The notes beneath the pieces are model-generated. The model was given only the letters and a program-made list of their open reading frames with translations. It did not search any database and had not been told where the DNA came from. From Thermogemmatispora sp042408735 (GTDB lineage: Bacteria > Chloroflexota > Ktedonobacteria > Ktedonobacterales > Ktedonobacteraceae), in assembly GCF_042408735.1 (NCBI RefSeq), contig NZ_JBHOQV010000123.1, forward strand, positions 1-64,000: a stretch of 64,000 bases of DNA, in the 5' to 3' direction. Position 1 is the stretch's first letter. Each line of letters begins with the position of its first letter. Position numbers and translations under genes: made by a program. This document shows positions 43,630-52,007 of this stretch, one piece after another.

Positions 43630-44250
43630 ATGGCATTTGAACTTCCACCTCTGCCCTATAGCTTCGATGCTCTGGAACCGCATATCGATGCGCAGACGAT
43701 GCAGATCCACCACGATAAGCATCATGGCACCTATGTTGCAAACCTCAACAGCGCGTTGGAGGGCCATCCCTTCGCTAACCTGCCGGTTGAGGAGGTGCTG
43801 AAGCGCATCAACGAGGTACCGGAGAACGTGCGCACGGCGGTACGCAATAACGGTGGTGGGCATGCCAATCACAGCATGTTCTGGCGCATCATGAAGCCCA
43901 ATGGCGGCGGCCAGCCCAGCGGCGATCTGGCGAAGGCCATCGAGCAGACCTTTGGCTCGTTCGAGAACTTCAAGAACCAGTTCAACGATGCCGGCCTGAA
44001 GCGCTTCGGCTCCGGCTGGGTCTGGCTAGTTCTCGATAAGCAGGGGAAGCTGCAGGTGATCTCGACCGCTAACCAGGATAGCCCCTACATGGATGGCCTC
44101 TATCCGGTAATGGGCAACGACGTCTGGGAGCATGCCTACTACCTGAAGTATCAGAATCGCCGCGCCGATTACCTCAATGCCTGGTGGAATGTGGTCAACT
44201 GGGAGGAAATCGAGCGCCGCTATGCCGAGGGACTGAGCCAGCAAAAGTAG
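43630..44250 (+). CDS. sodA: Superoxide dismutase (Mn/Fe family)
   Basis: 206 residues. It converts superoxide to hydrogen peroxide and oxygen. Metal ligands are H27 (MQIHHDKHHGTYV), H81 (NGGGHANHSMFW) and the Asp and His of NDVWEHAYYLKYQNRRADYL near the C-terminus. FGSGWVWLVLD is also canonical. Metal choice (Mn, Fe or either) cannot be settled from sequence alone. No signal peptide, so cytoplasmic. AAAAAGGAGAAGG precedes the start, and a perfect terminator follows. Confidence 0.96.
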   Translation: MAFELPPLPYSFDALEPHIDAQTMQIHHDKHHGTYVANLNSALEGHPFANLPVEEVLKRINEVPENVRTAVRNNGGGHANHSMFWRIMKPNGGGQPSGDLAKAIEQTFGSFENFKNQFNDAGLKRFGSGWVWLVLDKQGKLQVISTANQDSPYMDGLYPVMGNDVWEHAYYLKYQNRRADYLNAWWNVVNWEEIERRYAEGLSQQK

Positions 44251-44299
44251 TCGCCAGACACGGCGCTTTCTCCCCGTTTTCCGCTGGAGAACAGGGCAA

Positions 44300-44346
44300 G
44301 AGGGTGCTCAGCTAAGCAGGTCTTGGCTGAGCACCCTCCTTTTTTT
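44300..44346 (+). terminator. Intrinsic terminator of sodA
   Basis: Perfect 13-bp stem GAGGGTGCTCAGC/GCTGAGCACCCTC with a 13-nt loop and a C followed by seven T. Confidence 0.92.
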
Positions 44347-44569
44347 GGGGAAGACTCCCGGCTCGCGCTCTCCCCCAGATCAGCCAGCCCGGCCCAACCA
44401 GCGTTGAGCAAATCTTTGGTTGACCTTGAGCTATTCTTGAGGTTTTTCTGCTACACTACCCCGCGATGTGGTGCTTCGTCGCCACCATCCCACTCTCCGG
44501 CACAGTCTCGAGCCGGGCGATCCCTGACTCGCGTCCAGAGCCACAATTGACCAGTTATCAGGCTATTAC

Positions 44570-44578
44570 TGCTATAGA
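44570..44578 (+). promoter_or_regulatory. Extended -10 promoter of the lipoprotein gene
   Basis: TGCTATAGA, ending nine bases before the ATG at 44588, so the mRNA may be leaderless. TTGACC at 44547-44552 is 20 bp upstream. Confidence 0.45.
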
Positions 44579-44587
44579 GTATATGCT

Positions 44588-44929
44588 ATGGAGAAGATGA
44601 ACAAACAGTCGACGAGGCGGCGCATTGCCCCTGGCCGCCCCCTGCTCAGTCTCGTCTTGTTGCTGACCCTGCTCGTGGCGACGCTGGCTCTGACGAGCTG
44701 CGGAGGACATGCTTTGCGCTCGCAGGATCAGGCCGTTCCGGCCAGCACACAGAGCCAGACGGCGCCAGCCAGCAGCCAGAGCAGCTCACCTGCCGCGGGA
44801 AATAGCAGCCCAGCGCAGCAGGTCCAGGCGATTGACCAGCAGGTCCAGGGTACGCTGCCATCCCTGGACCAGTCCCAAAACGATGCCAATACGAGCGATC
44901 AAGGGCAGGATAACGCACCTCTCCCCTAG
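44588..44929 (+). CDS. Small Ser/Gln-rich lipoprotein
   Basis: 113 residues. A basic N-terminus (RRRIAPGRP), a hydrophobic helix (LLSLVLLLTLLVATLA) and the lipobox LTSCGG mark a type II signal peptide, with the cysteine lipidated after cleavage. The mature part is Ser/Gln/Ala-rich and probably disordered. Family not recognised. No ribosome site precedes the ATG, in line with a leaderless transcript. The next gene is also exported. Confidence 0.7.
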   Translation: MEKMNKQSTRRRIAPGRPLLSLVLLLTLLVATLALTSCGGHALRSQDQAVPASTQSQTAPASSQSSSPAAGNSSPAQQVQAIDQQVQGTLPSLDQSQNDANTSDQGQDNAPLP

Positions 44930-45012
44930 AAGCTCCTGGCATCTGCTATCCAGGTAATGCTTTTAAGATGCAGATTTATAAATTCATAATAGGAACACAA
45001 GAGGCGTAGAGG

Positions 45013-45780
45013 ATGAAAGCGAAGCTCTTCGACGCTATGAAGCGTTCCGCCAGGCTGGCCTTTGTGGCCCTGGTCGGTCTGACCCTGGCGAGCCTGCTGG
45101 CCTTTCTAACGCTGCCGGCCAGTGCTCAGGCGGCCCCGGCTGCCGGTGGGCAATGTGCCCGTGGTGACGTCCAGTGCGTGATTAATATCGGAAACCAGCT
45201 GATTAATGCCCGCCTGAACGCTCTGAACACGCTCAGCAGTCGCGTAACGCAGCAACAGCAGGCCGGGCATATCACCGCTGATGCGGCCAGCGCCCTCCAG
45301 GCCGACATTGCCACCAACCAGAACGGTCTGAGGTCGCTGCAGAGCAAGCTTGACGCTGAAACCTCGGCCCAGGCCGCTCGCCAGGATGTCAAAAACATTT
45401 TCTGGCAGTTCCGCATCTACGCGGTTGTTTTGCCTCGTGACTATCAGCAGCTCCACTTTGCTATCGAACAGAAGCTAGCGTCCAGGATGGAGGCCGCCAA
45501 GGCTTCCATCGAGAAGGCCATCGCGGCTGCTCCCTCTAGCAAGCAGGCCCAGTTGCAGAGCCTCTACAACGATTTCAAGGCCCAGCTCGCGACGGCGGAA
45601 GCCCAGTTTGACACGGTGCAGAGCACGCTGCCGACACTGACGCCGGAGAACTATAACCAGGATCACGCGACCTATGCCAGCAATCTGGCCAAGGTACGTG
45701 CTGCTGAGAAAACGGCCCACGCGGCTCTGCATCGGGCGGCCAGTGACCTGCACCAGATTGCCCAACTGTTAAAGAACTGA
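45013..45780 (+). CDS. Secreted coiled-coil protein
   Basis: 255 residues. A Sec signal peptide (AFVALVGLTLASLLAFLTLPASAQA) should be cleaved after ASAQA. The mature protein is helical, with Ala/Gln-rich heptads suggestive of long antiparallel coiled coils, and one near-N-terminal cysteine pair (GQCARGDVQCVIN). No enzymatic motif. Similar exported helical proteins of unknown role are common in Gram-positive-type bacteria. It may be structural. A strong terminator follows. Confidence 0.65.
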   Translation: MKAKLFDAMKRSARLAFVALVGLTLASLLAFLTLPASAQAAPAAGGQCARGDVQCVINIGNQLINARLNALNTLSSRVTQQQQAGHITADAASALQADIATNQNGLRSLQSKLDAETSAQAARQDVKNIFWQFRIYAVVLPRDYQQLHFAIEQKLASRMEAAKASIEKAIAAAPSSKQAQLQSLYNDFKAQLATAEAQFDTVQSTLPTLTPENYNQDHATYASNLAKVRAAEKTAHAALHRAASDLHQIAQLLKN

Positions 45781-45822
45781 TCTCCTTGCCGCCAAGAGTG
45801 GGAACAGGGTCCCTTCACGACG

Positions 45823-45872
45823 GAGGAGAGGCGAAGAGGGTTTACCCCTTCGCCTCTCCTCTTTGCTTTTGT
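45823..45872 (+). terminator. Intrinsic terminator after the coiled-coil gene
   Basis: Perfect 14-bp stem GAGGAGAGGCGAAG/CTTCGCCTCTCCTC followed by TTTGCTTTTG. Confidence 0.85.
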
Positions 45873-45918
45873 CGTCTGGCGGATTGGCCCGCCTCGTCTC
45901 GCCCTGGCTGGCCTCTCG

Positions 45919-46722
45919 CTAGCGCTCGCGCTGGCGGTAGCCGTTGCGCAGGCGCTCATAGGCGATGCGTAGGCCCTCCAGGGGAAGGAACTGATTAACG
46001 TATTGAATCTCGGGAATGAGCGGGGCCATGAAGTTGGCCAGGCCACCGTGAGCGATGATCTTGACTTCGTCCTGATCGCGCACCTCGGGGATCTCGGCGC
46101 GCAGGCGCCGGATCAGCCCCTGGACCAGACCGACATGGCCGTAGATGATACCGGACTGCATGTTCTCGGTCGTGTTTTTGCCCAGGGCCGAGCGTGGCGG
46201 GGTCAGCTCGACGCGGAAGAGGCGGGCAGCGGCGCTGCTGAGGGCTTCGGCGGAGATCATCAGCCCTGGAGCGATGGCGCCTCCGAGAAAGTCGCCCTGG
46301 GCCGAGATCACATCGAAGGTGGCGGCTGTGCTGAAGGAAATCACGATCGCGGGACCGCCGTATAGCTCGTGAGCAGCGATAGCCGTCACAATGCGGTCCG
46401 AACCGACTTCCCAGGGGTTGTCAACAAGCAGGTGCAGGCCCAGATCCAGAGTATGATCGACGATAATGGCTTCCTGATGAAAATAGCGCTGGACCAGTTC
46501 CTGAAAGACTGGTGTCAGCGGAGGCACAACGCATGAGAAGATAACGGCGTGCACATCCCCGAAGGCATGGCCGCTGTGATGCATCAGCGTGCCCAGCAGC
46601 ATCGCATATTCGTCAGCGGTGCGCTGGCGCACGGTGGAGATGGTCCAATGATGCTTGAGGGCCTCACTGTTGTAGAGGCCAAACTTGATATTGGTGTTGC
46701 TGATATCAATAGCCAGCAGCAT
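45919..46722 (-). CDS. coaX: Type III pantothenate kinase (divergent phosphate motifs)
   Basis: 267 residues. It phosphorylates pantothenate, the first step to coenzyme A. ASKHA fold: the start MLLAIDISNTNIKFGLYN, VVPPLTPVF, DNPWEVGSDR (D109), GGAIAPGLMISAEALSSAAARL and the C-terminal part match CoaX. Two conserved positions differ. The phosphate-1 motif DxGNT reads DISNT. Phosphate-2, normally DFGTATT, reads SFSTAAT (S129, S131), so a conserved acidic residue is lost. It may have reduced or altered activity. No second pantothenate kinase is seen in the window. Confidence 0.85.
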   Translation of the reverse strand: MLLAIDISNTNIKFGLYNSEALKHHWTISTVRQRTADEYAMLLGTLMHHSGHAFGDVHAVIFSCVVPPLTPVFQELVQRYFHQEAIIVDHTLDLGLHLLVDNPWEVGSDRIVTAIAAHELYGGPAIVISFSTAATFDVISAQGDFLGGAIAPGLMISAEALSSAAARLFRVELTPPRSALGKNTTENMQSGIIYGHVGLVQGLIRRLRAEIPEVRDQDEVKIIAHGGLANFMAPLIPEIQYVNQFLPLEGLRIAYERLRNGYRQRER

Positions 46723-46850
46723 AGGGAACTCCTCTCAGTGGCCAGAGGATAATGTGGAAAGGACAAAAGGAGACTCGTCCGCATGGCGCACAGGCCGAGG
46801 ATAGCAACCAGCTTGCTCGCTCGCTGATCGAGCCGGCTCCGGCGGGTGGC

Positions 46851-47522
46851 TCAGGCGATCTGCTGGGCTCTAGCGGCGTACTGTTTGAGCAGGGCGGCAA
46901 TCAGAAAGGGGTCGCCGTAAGCCGTATCTGTCGTGACAACGACCTCGCTATTGGTGCGCGTGTCGATAAAGGCGAGCGAGGTCGGCGCACGGGAACTCAT
47001 CGCCTTGCGTCGTTCCTCTGGCGACTGGGTCATGCCGCGCCCAAAGAGAAATCCCACCATGTTGTCGCTGGCGCTGCCAAGCTGGGCTAGCTGGTTGGTG
47101 GGTGGTGTGCGGTCCGGCCTGGCACGACCTCGGGCCGTCACATAACGGACGTTGATCAGTGGGACATGGACCACTTTGTTCCCAGCTTGCTGGACAAAGT
47201 CCTCAGGCGTGATGACGATCAGGTAGTCCTGGGCCCGGATGAGACGACGCACGTCGTTGACCAGGCACCAGATGCTGCCCAGACCAATAAAGAGGAGGAT
47301 ACCGAGAAAGATTGTGCTGGCAATCGCTCCGAAGGGGCTATGATAGTTTTCGGGCACCATAATGGGGAAGATGGCGGCGAATAGAATCAGGCCCAGGGCT
47401 GCCCCAAAGAGCCAGCCGATGATAGAGAGGATCACTCTGCCCCGTTGCAACGGCAGTATGATCCAGCCCTCGGGCTTCGCTTCCCCCGCCCTGGCGCGAG
47501 TCAGTATTTCGGATGCTTCCAT
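46851..47522 (-). CDS. Two-helix membrane protein of unknown function
   Basis: 223 residues. Two membrane segments (ILSIIGWLFGAALGLILFAAIF and SPFGAIASTIFLGILLFIGLGSI) are followed by a cytoplasmic strand-rich domain (DYLIVITPEDFVQQAGNKVVHVPLINVRYVTARGR) that resembles a PH-like bPH domain. ATG at 47522 is preceded by GGGAGG. The frame is open 28 codons further upstream. Family not firmly recognised. Transcribed towards coaX with a gap of about 130 bp. Confidence 0.6.
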   Translation of the reverse strand: MEASEILTRARAGEAKPEGWIILPLQRGRVILSIIGWLFGAALGLILFAAIFPIMVPENYHSPFGAIASTIFLGILLFIGLGSIWCLVNDVRRLIRAQDYLIVITPEDFVQQAGNKVVHVPLINVRYVTARGRARPDRTPPTNQLAQLGSASDNMVGFLFGRGMTQSPEERRKAMSSRAPTSLAFIDTRTNSEVVVTTDTAYGDPFLIAALLKQYAARAQQIA

Positions 47523-47639
47523 GACCAGGAACCTCCCGTAGGTGTAAGGGCGTGTCCGCTCCCTTGCCGCCGCGCTGCGCCTGGCCGTCTTGCCCGCTGC
47601 GCGCACCAGCTAGGACTAGCCGCCTGCCTGTCTCCCTCA

Positions 47640-47648
47640 ATTATAGCA
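47640..47648 (-). promoter_or_regulatory. Extended -10 promoter of the two-helix membrane protein gene
   Basis: Perfect TGCTATAAT on the minus strand, 118 bp upstream of the ATG. Confidence 0.5.
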
Positions 47649-47749
47649 AAATCCAGGCCGCTGCACAGAAGGTTTCTGTCGGCTTCTGGCGCCGCGCCTG
47701 GAACCAGGCTGCTCTGGCTCTGAAGGTGTTGGGCCGGCCCAGGCGAAGA

Positions 47750-47758
47750 TGATATAAT
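47750..47758 (+). promoter_or_regulatory. Extended -10 promoter of the IrrE-UvrD gene
   Basis: Perfect TGATATAAT, 140 bp upstream of the ATG. The flanking ATGATATAATG is identical to the box at 51807. Confidence 0.5.
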
Positions 47759-47898
47759 GCTTCAGAAGCTGTGGATCTCTTCTTTCCCCCTTCCTACGAC
47801 CTGGCGGGTATCCGTCCTGGCCACCGTAGCCGGCCGGCGAAGGAGCAGGAAGAGGTAAGGCAAAACAAGGCACAAGGTGCAGGGAGAGAGGTGCCCCG

Positions 47899-50800
47899 AT
47901 GGAACAAGAGATACGTGGGCTGGCCATCCAGGCCGCTCGCTATCTGCGCCAGCGCTATCGCCACTACCAGCCATCCCGGGCGGGCGAGGCTCTGCCACTG
48001 GATGAGCTGATCGCCTGGCTTGAGCTGGTGATTGTCACCTTTCACCCTGCCGACTATCCCCCGGGCACCTACGGCTTTCTGGAACCCGAGGATAATCTGA
48101 TCTGGCTCTGCCGCAATCTGCCGGAGACGCAGCGCCGCTTTACGCTCGCCCATGAACTTGGCCATCTGGTTCTTCATTGTCCCCCTACGGAGTCGATGCG
48201 CCTCTGGCTGCCCGAGCTGGAAGGCATCTTGGGACCTCTCAGACGCACCCTTACTGGGGAGGAAGCCGATCAGACTGCTCTCTGCGGCCAGGCCGAGATA
48301 CGCGAGGAGATCGGGGCGCTTTCGGATGGGGAGAGCATCGAGGAGCTGCTCGGACCTGGCCAGTCCTACAGTCCCCGCAGTCAGCGCGAGCTGGCCGCCA
48401 ACTTCTTCGCCGCCGAGCTGCTGATGCCTCTGGAAGAGGTGCGCACCCTCTACCTGGAACAGCGGCTCTCGCCGGCCCAACTGGCGAACCGCTTCGCCGT
48501 CTCGCAGGCTGCCATGCTTAACCGCCTGGCTGGCCTGCTCAAAGAATATTCTCCTGCCATGGAGATGCAAGAGCAGTCAGATCGGCCAGCGGCCCAGCCC
48601 GAGCACTCTATCGATAGGGCTGCTGGGTCTGGGCCGGCCTCGATGCCAGGTGGAACGAGCCAGCGCTACGACGAGTTTCAGCAGGCGGCTATTGCTGCTG
48701 CCACGCCGGCCCTGGTGATCGCCGGGCCTGGGAGCGGCAAGACGAGCACCCTCATCGGACGTGCCGAGTACCTCATCCGTGCTTGCGGAGTGGCGCCGCG
48801 CTCCATTTTGGCGCTGACCTTCTCGCGCAAGGCTGCCGAAGAGATGCAGGAGCGTCTTGGCCGGGCGCTGGGTCTCTCTGCCGCCGGACCTGGAGGCGGC
48901 TTCAAGGAGCTACCGACGGTCAGCACCTTTCATGCTTTCTGTGCCGAGTTGCTGCGCCAGTATAGCGAGCTGGCGGGTCTCCGTCCCGACTTTACTCTGG
49001 TTGATGACGCCGAGGGCTATTTTTTGCTGCGCCGCCTGGCTCCCCGTCTCCCCCTCCGTTATTATCATCATCTGAGGCAGCCCACGCTCTATTTCCCCGA
49101 CATACTGAAGGCTATCTCGCGCGCTAAGGACGAGCTGGTAACCCCTGAGCGCTATCGCCAGCTTGCAGAGCGCATGCTGGAACAGGCCCAAACGTTCGAG
49201 GAGCGTGAGCGGGGAGAGCGCGCTCTGGAAATTGCGGCGATCTATGCCCTCTATCAGGAGGAGCTGGAGCGGCGCGGGGACACCGACTTTGGCGGCCTGA
49301 TCATGCTGACCGTGCAGCTGCTCGAACGTCACAGTCCCATTCTGCAGCAACTGCAGAGCCGCTATCAACATATCCTTGTCGATGAATTTCAGGATATCAA
49401 TCGCGCCAGCGGAGTGCTGTTGCGCCTGCTGGCCGGAGAGGCGCGCCGTGTCTGGGTTGTGGGAGATGCCAACCAGGCCATCTATGGCTTTCGGGGAGCC
49501 TCCCCCGCCAACATTGCCCGCTTCCGGCAAGACTATCCTGGGGCTGAGATCCTGTCGCTGAGCCGCAATTACCGCTCGCGCCCCGATATTGTAGCGCTGG
49601 CAGAAGCCTTTCGCCGCCAGCGCCTGGAGAGCGGACAGGCTGGCGAGGAGGCGGCTTTGCGGGAGAACGAGGCGGTCCGCCCTTCGCCGCCAGAGGCGTA
49701 TGTGACGCTGGCAGTGGCCGAGGACGAGGCCGCCGAGCTGACCGGCCTGATTGCCGATCTCCAGGACCGCGCTCGCCAGGGGTATCGCTATCGCGATCTG
49801 GTTGTGCTCTGTCGCACGCGCGCTCAGGCCCGGCGTCTCTCTCAGGCACTGGCGCTGGCCGGCCTACCGGTGGTTGAACATGGGGGCACGCTGGAGCAGG
49901 AACATGTCAAGGATGTGCTGGCCCCCCTGCTCTTGCTGGCAGGCTCGGACGGGATGGGACTGCTGCGCGCGGCACGCTGGCCTGAGCATCCTCTCAAGCA
50001 GGAGGATATCGAGGCTCTCCTCCTATCCGCCTGTGAGCAGCAGGTTGCTCCGGGGTTGCTCGTGTTGCGTGGAGAGATCCCCGAGACAGTCAGCGAGGCC
50101 GGACGACGCTCGTTGCAACTGCTCAGCGAGCTGCTTCAGCGCCTGGCTACGGCCCCCGACGTCTGGACTCTGCTCGCTCAATACCTCCTCGGCGAAACGG
50201 AGCAGGTCCGGCACCTCCTGGCTCGCGGCGATGCGCGGGCGCGGGCCATGCTGGCCGACTATGCCCTGCTGCTCCAGTTGGCACGACGCTATGACTTGCA
50301 GCAAGAACGCCTGCGACACGAAGCAGAGCCTTTGGAGAGCAGCCAGACGACGAGCGCCGCGGAGAAGGTGGCTCCGATCAGCTCTATCTACGAGCAGGTG
50401 CGTGGCTTCCTGGAATATCTGCGTGTCCTTTCCATGCTGCGTCAGGACAGCAGCGCGCGCCAACAGAGTCTTGAGGAGAGTCATGGGCAGGAAGTGGATG
50501 TTGTGCGAGTCATGACCGTCCATGCCAGCAAGGGCCTGGAGTTCCCTGTAATCTATTTGCCGGGGCTCACCCAGCAGCGCTTTCCGACCACGCGACGCCA
50601 TAATCCTGTGCCCGCCCCCGAGGGCATGCTCTCGCTGGAAGGCGATGAGGCTGCCCTGCATGACATTGGCGAAGCCTGCCTCTTCTATGTAGGTGTGACG
50701 CGCGCTCGTGATCATCTCATCCTGAGCTATAGCCGCCAGACGGGCAAGCGTACCGCCAGACCATCAACCTTTTTGGAGCCGCTGTTGGCTGGCCTACCAC

Positions 50801-51687
50801 CCGAGCGCCTTATGAGGAGAGAATGGCGTAGGCAGGATCAGCCGGCTCTAACCGCGAACGACAAGCCCGCTGAGAAGCCTGAGCTGGCTTCAGTGGCCCG
50901 ACCCAGCGAAGCATTTATAGAAGCCATGCAGCCCGAGGTTCTCAGCGTCTCCGCTATTGAGTGCTATCAGCAGTGCCCGCGCAAATATCTCTATAGCTAT
51001 ATCTATCGCTTTCAGCCGCTGCAGGAGAGCTACGCGCTCTTTATCCAGGCCACCCGCAAGACGCTAGAGGCCCTCCATACCTGGATCGAGCAGGCGCGCC
51101 AGACCGGTGCCGGCGAGCGACAGGTTTCGGCCAGACTGCCGGCGCGCGAGGACGTGCACGAACTCTATGGACGGTACTGGCGCGAGCTTGGCGGCCATGA
51201 GTCCCCTTTTGCCTCGCTCTACGAGCAGCACGGGCGTGAGGTAGCCGAGCAGCTCCATCGCAAACTGCTGGAATACCCCGAGAGCCAGCGCTGGCAGCTC
51301 TGGCGCGGCTTCACCGTCGAGATCGCCGGACAAACCATTCGGGTCGCCATCGACCGGGTCGAGATCCCACAGGAGCCGGGGCGCGCGGTGCGCTTTGTGC
51401 GTACGCGCTTTGGCCGGCGCAAGCAGGAGCCGGAGCCAGACACGCGCGAGCTGCTCTACATGCAGGTCTCACGTGAGCACTATCCTGGACAGGAGGTCGA
51501 ACTCTGTAGCGACAACCTGACCACGGGCGAGATCAGCTCCCTGAAGCTTGGGCAGCGACGCGAGCAGAATCTCTACACCCGGCTGCTTGAGAGCCTGGAG
51601 CATCTCAAAGAGCACGATTTCGCGGCGGCTCCTGCCGACCCGGGACGCTGTCCGGCCTGCCCCTTCTTTCTTATCTGTCCCGCCTGA
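47899..51687 (+). CDS. Fusion protein: ImmA/IrrE metallopeptidase - UvrD helicase - RecB-type nuclease domain
   Basis: 1262 residues with three parts. Residues 1-220 are an IrrE/ImmA zinc protease: FTLAHELGHLVLH (H85, E86, H89), RELAANFFAAELLMPLEEV, then LANRFAVSQAAMLNRLAGL. Residues 255-950 are a UvrD/PcrA helicase: LVIAGPGSGKTSTL (Walker A near 276), ILVDEFQDIN and YVGVTRARDHLIL. The C-terminus is a RecB/AddB-like nuclease domain with cysteines for a possible iron-sulfur cluster (CYQQCPRKY and CPACPFFLIC). Its active site is degraded: IDRVE is kept, but the D-x-K strand reads VRFVRTRFG. ATG at 47899 follows GGGAGAGAGG. IrrE proteases cleave repressors on DNA damage. Joining this to a helicase suggests damage-linked proteolysis. 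Confidence 0.85.
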   Translation: MEQEIRGLAIQAARYLRQRYRHYQPSRAGEALPLDELIAWLELVIVTFHPADYPPGTYGFLEPEDNLIWLCRNLPETQRRFTLAHELGHLVLHCPPTESMRLWLPELEGILGPLRRTLTGEEADQTALCGQAEIREEIGALSDGESIEELLGPGQSYSPRSQRELAANFFAAELLMPLEEVRTLYLEQRLSPAQLANRFAVSQAAMLNRLAGLLKEYSPAMEMQEQSDRPAAQPEHSIDRAAGSGPASMPGGTSQRYDEFQQAAIAAATPALVIAGPGSGKTSTLIGRAEYLIRACGVAPRSILALTFSRKAAEEMQERLGRALGLSAAGPGGGFKELPTVSTFHAFCAELLRQYSELAGLRPDFTLVDDAEGYFLLRRLAPRLPLRYYHHLRQPTLYFPDILKAISRAKDELVTPERYRQLAERMLEQAQTFEERERGERALEIAAIYALYQEELERRGDTDFGGLIMLTVQLLERHSPILQQLQSRYQHILVDEFQDINRASGVLLRLLAGEARRVWVVGDANQAIYGFRGASPANIARFRQDYPGAEILSLSRNYRSRPDIVALAEAFRRQRLESGQAGEEAALRENEAVRPSPPEAYVTLAVAEDEAAELTGLIADLQDRARQGYRYRDLVVLCRTRAQARRLSQALALAGLPVVEHGGTLEQEHVKDVLAPLLLLAGSDGMGLLRAARWPEHPLKQEDIEALLLSACEQQVAPGLLVLRGEIPETVSEAGRRSLQLLSELLQRLATAPDVWTLLAQYLLGETEQVRHLLARGDARARAMLADYALLLQLARRYDLQQERLRHEAEPLESSQTTSAAEKVAPISSIYEQVRGFLEYLRVLSMLRQDSSARQQSLEESHGQEVDVVRVMTVHASKGLEFPVIYLPGLTQQRFPTTRRHNPVPAPEGMLSLEGDEAALHDIGEACLFYVGVTRARDHLILSYSRQTGKRTARPSTFLEPLLAGLPPERLMRREWRRQDQPALTANDKPAEKPELASVARPSEAFIEAMQPEVLSVSAIECYQQCPRKYLYSYIYRFQPLQESYALFIQATRKTLEALHTWIEQARQTGAGERQVSARLPAREDVHELYGRYWRELGGHESPFASLYEQHGREVAEQLHRKLLEYPESQRWQLWRGFTVEIAGQTIRVAIDRVEIPQEPGRAVRFVRTRFGRRKQEPEPDTRELLYMQVSREHYPGQEVELCSDNLTTGEISSLKLGQRREQNLYTRLLESLEHLKEHDFAAAPADPGRCPACPFFLICPA

Positions 51688-51723
51688 CATCTGCTTCCTG
51701 CCCCCCCACCCGATCTATCTGGC

Positions 51724-51759
51724 CCTGGCCCACCTGAGAAGTCCGGAACCTGGGCCAGG
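51724..51759 (+). terminator. Hairpin after the IrrE-UvrD gene
   Basis: Perfect 9-bp stem CCTGGCCCA/TGGGCCAGG, without a T-run. Confidence 0.35.
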
Positions 51760-51806
51760 CCGCCAGGGCAAGCGGGCCAACCTCTCTCCTCCCCTGCTAC
51801 CCAGTA

Positions 51807-51815
51807 TGATATAAT
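51807..51815 (+). promoter_or_regulatory. Extended -10 promoter of the HAS-barrel/herA operon
   Basis: Perfect TGATATAAT, about 190 bp upstream of the first gene. The leader contains the hairpin CTCTCTC-GG-GAGAGAG (about 51931-51946) and TACAAT at 51958. Confidence 0.5.
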
Positions 51816-52007
51816 GGCCGCCAGGTGAGGCGGAGCGATGATGTCCGTCGCTCCCGAGAACGATGGCCCTCTCTCTCTTGGGAGGCCACTGGGGGCAAGA
51901 GGTACTCTTTCACCGAAAGTGGCTTTAAACTCTCTCTCGGGAGAGAGAAGTAACGGGTACAATAGATACAGGGCGTGCTACTCCATGCCCGCACACGAGG
52001 CATCGGC

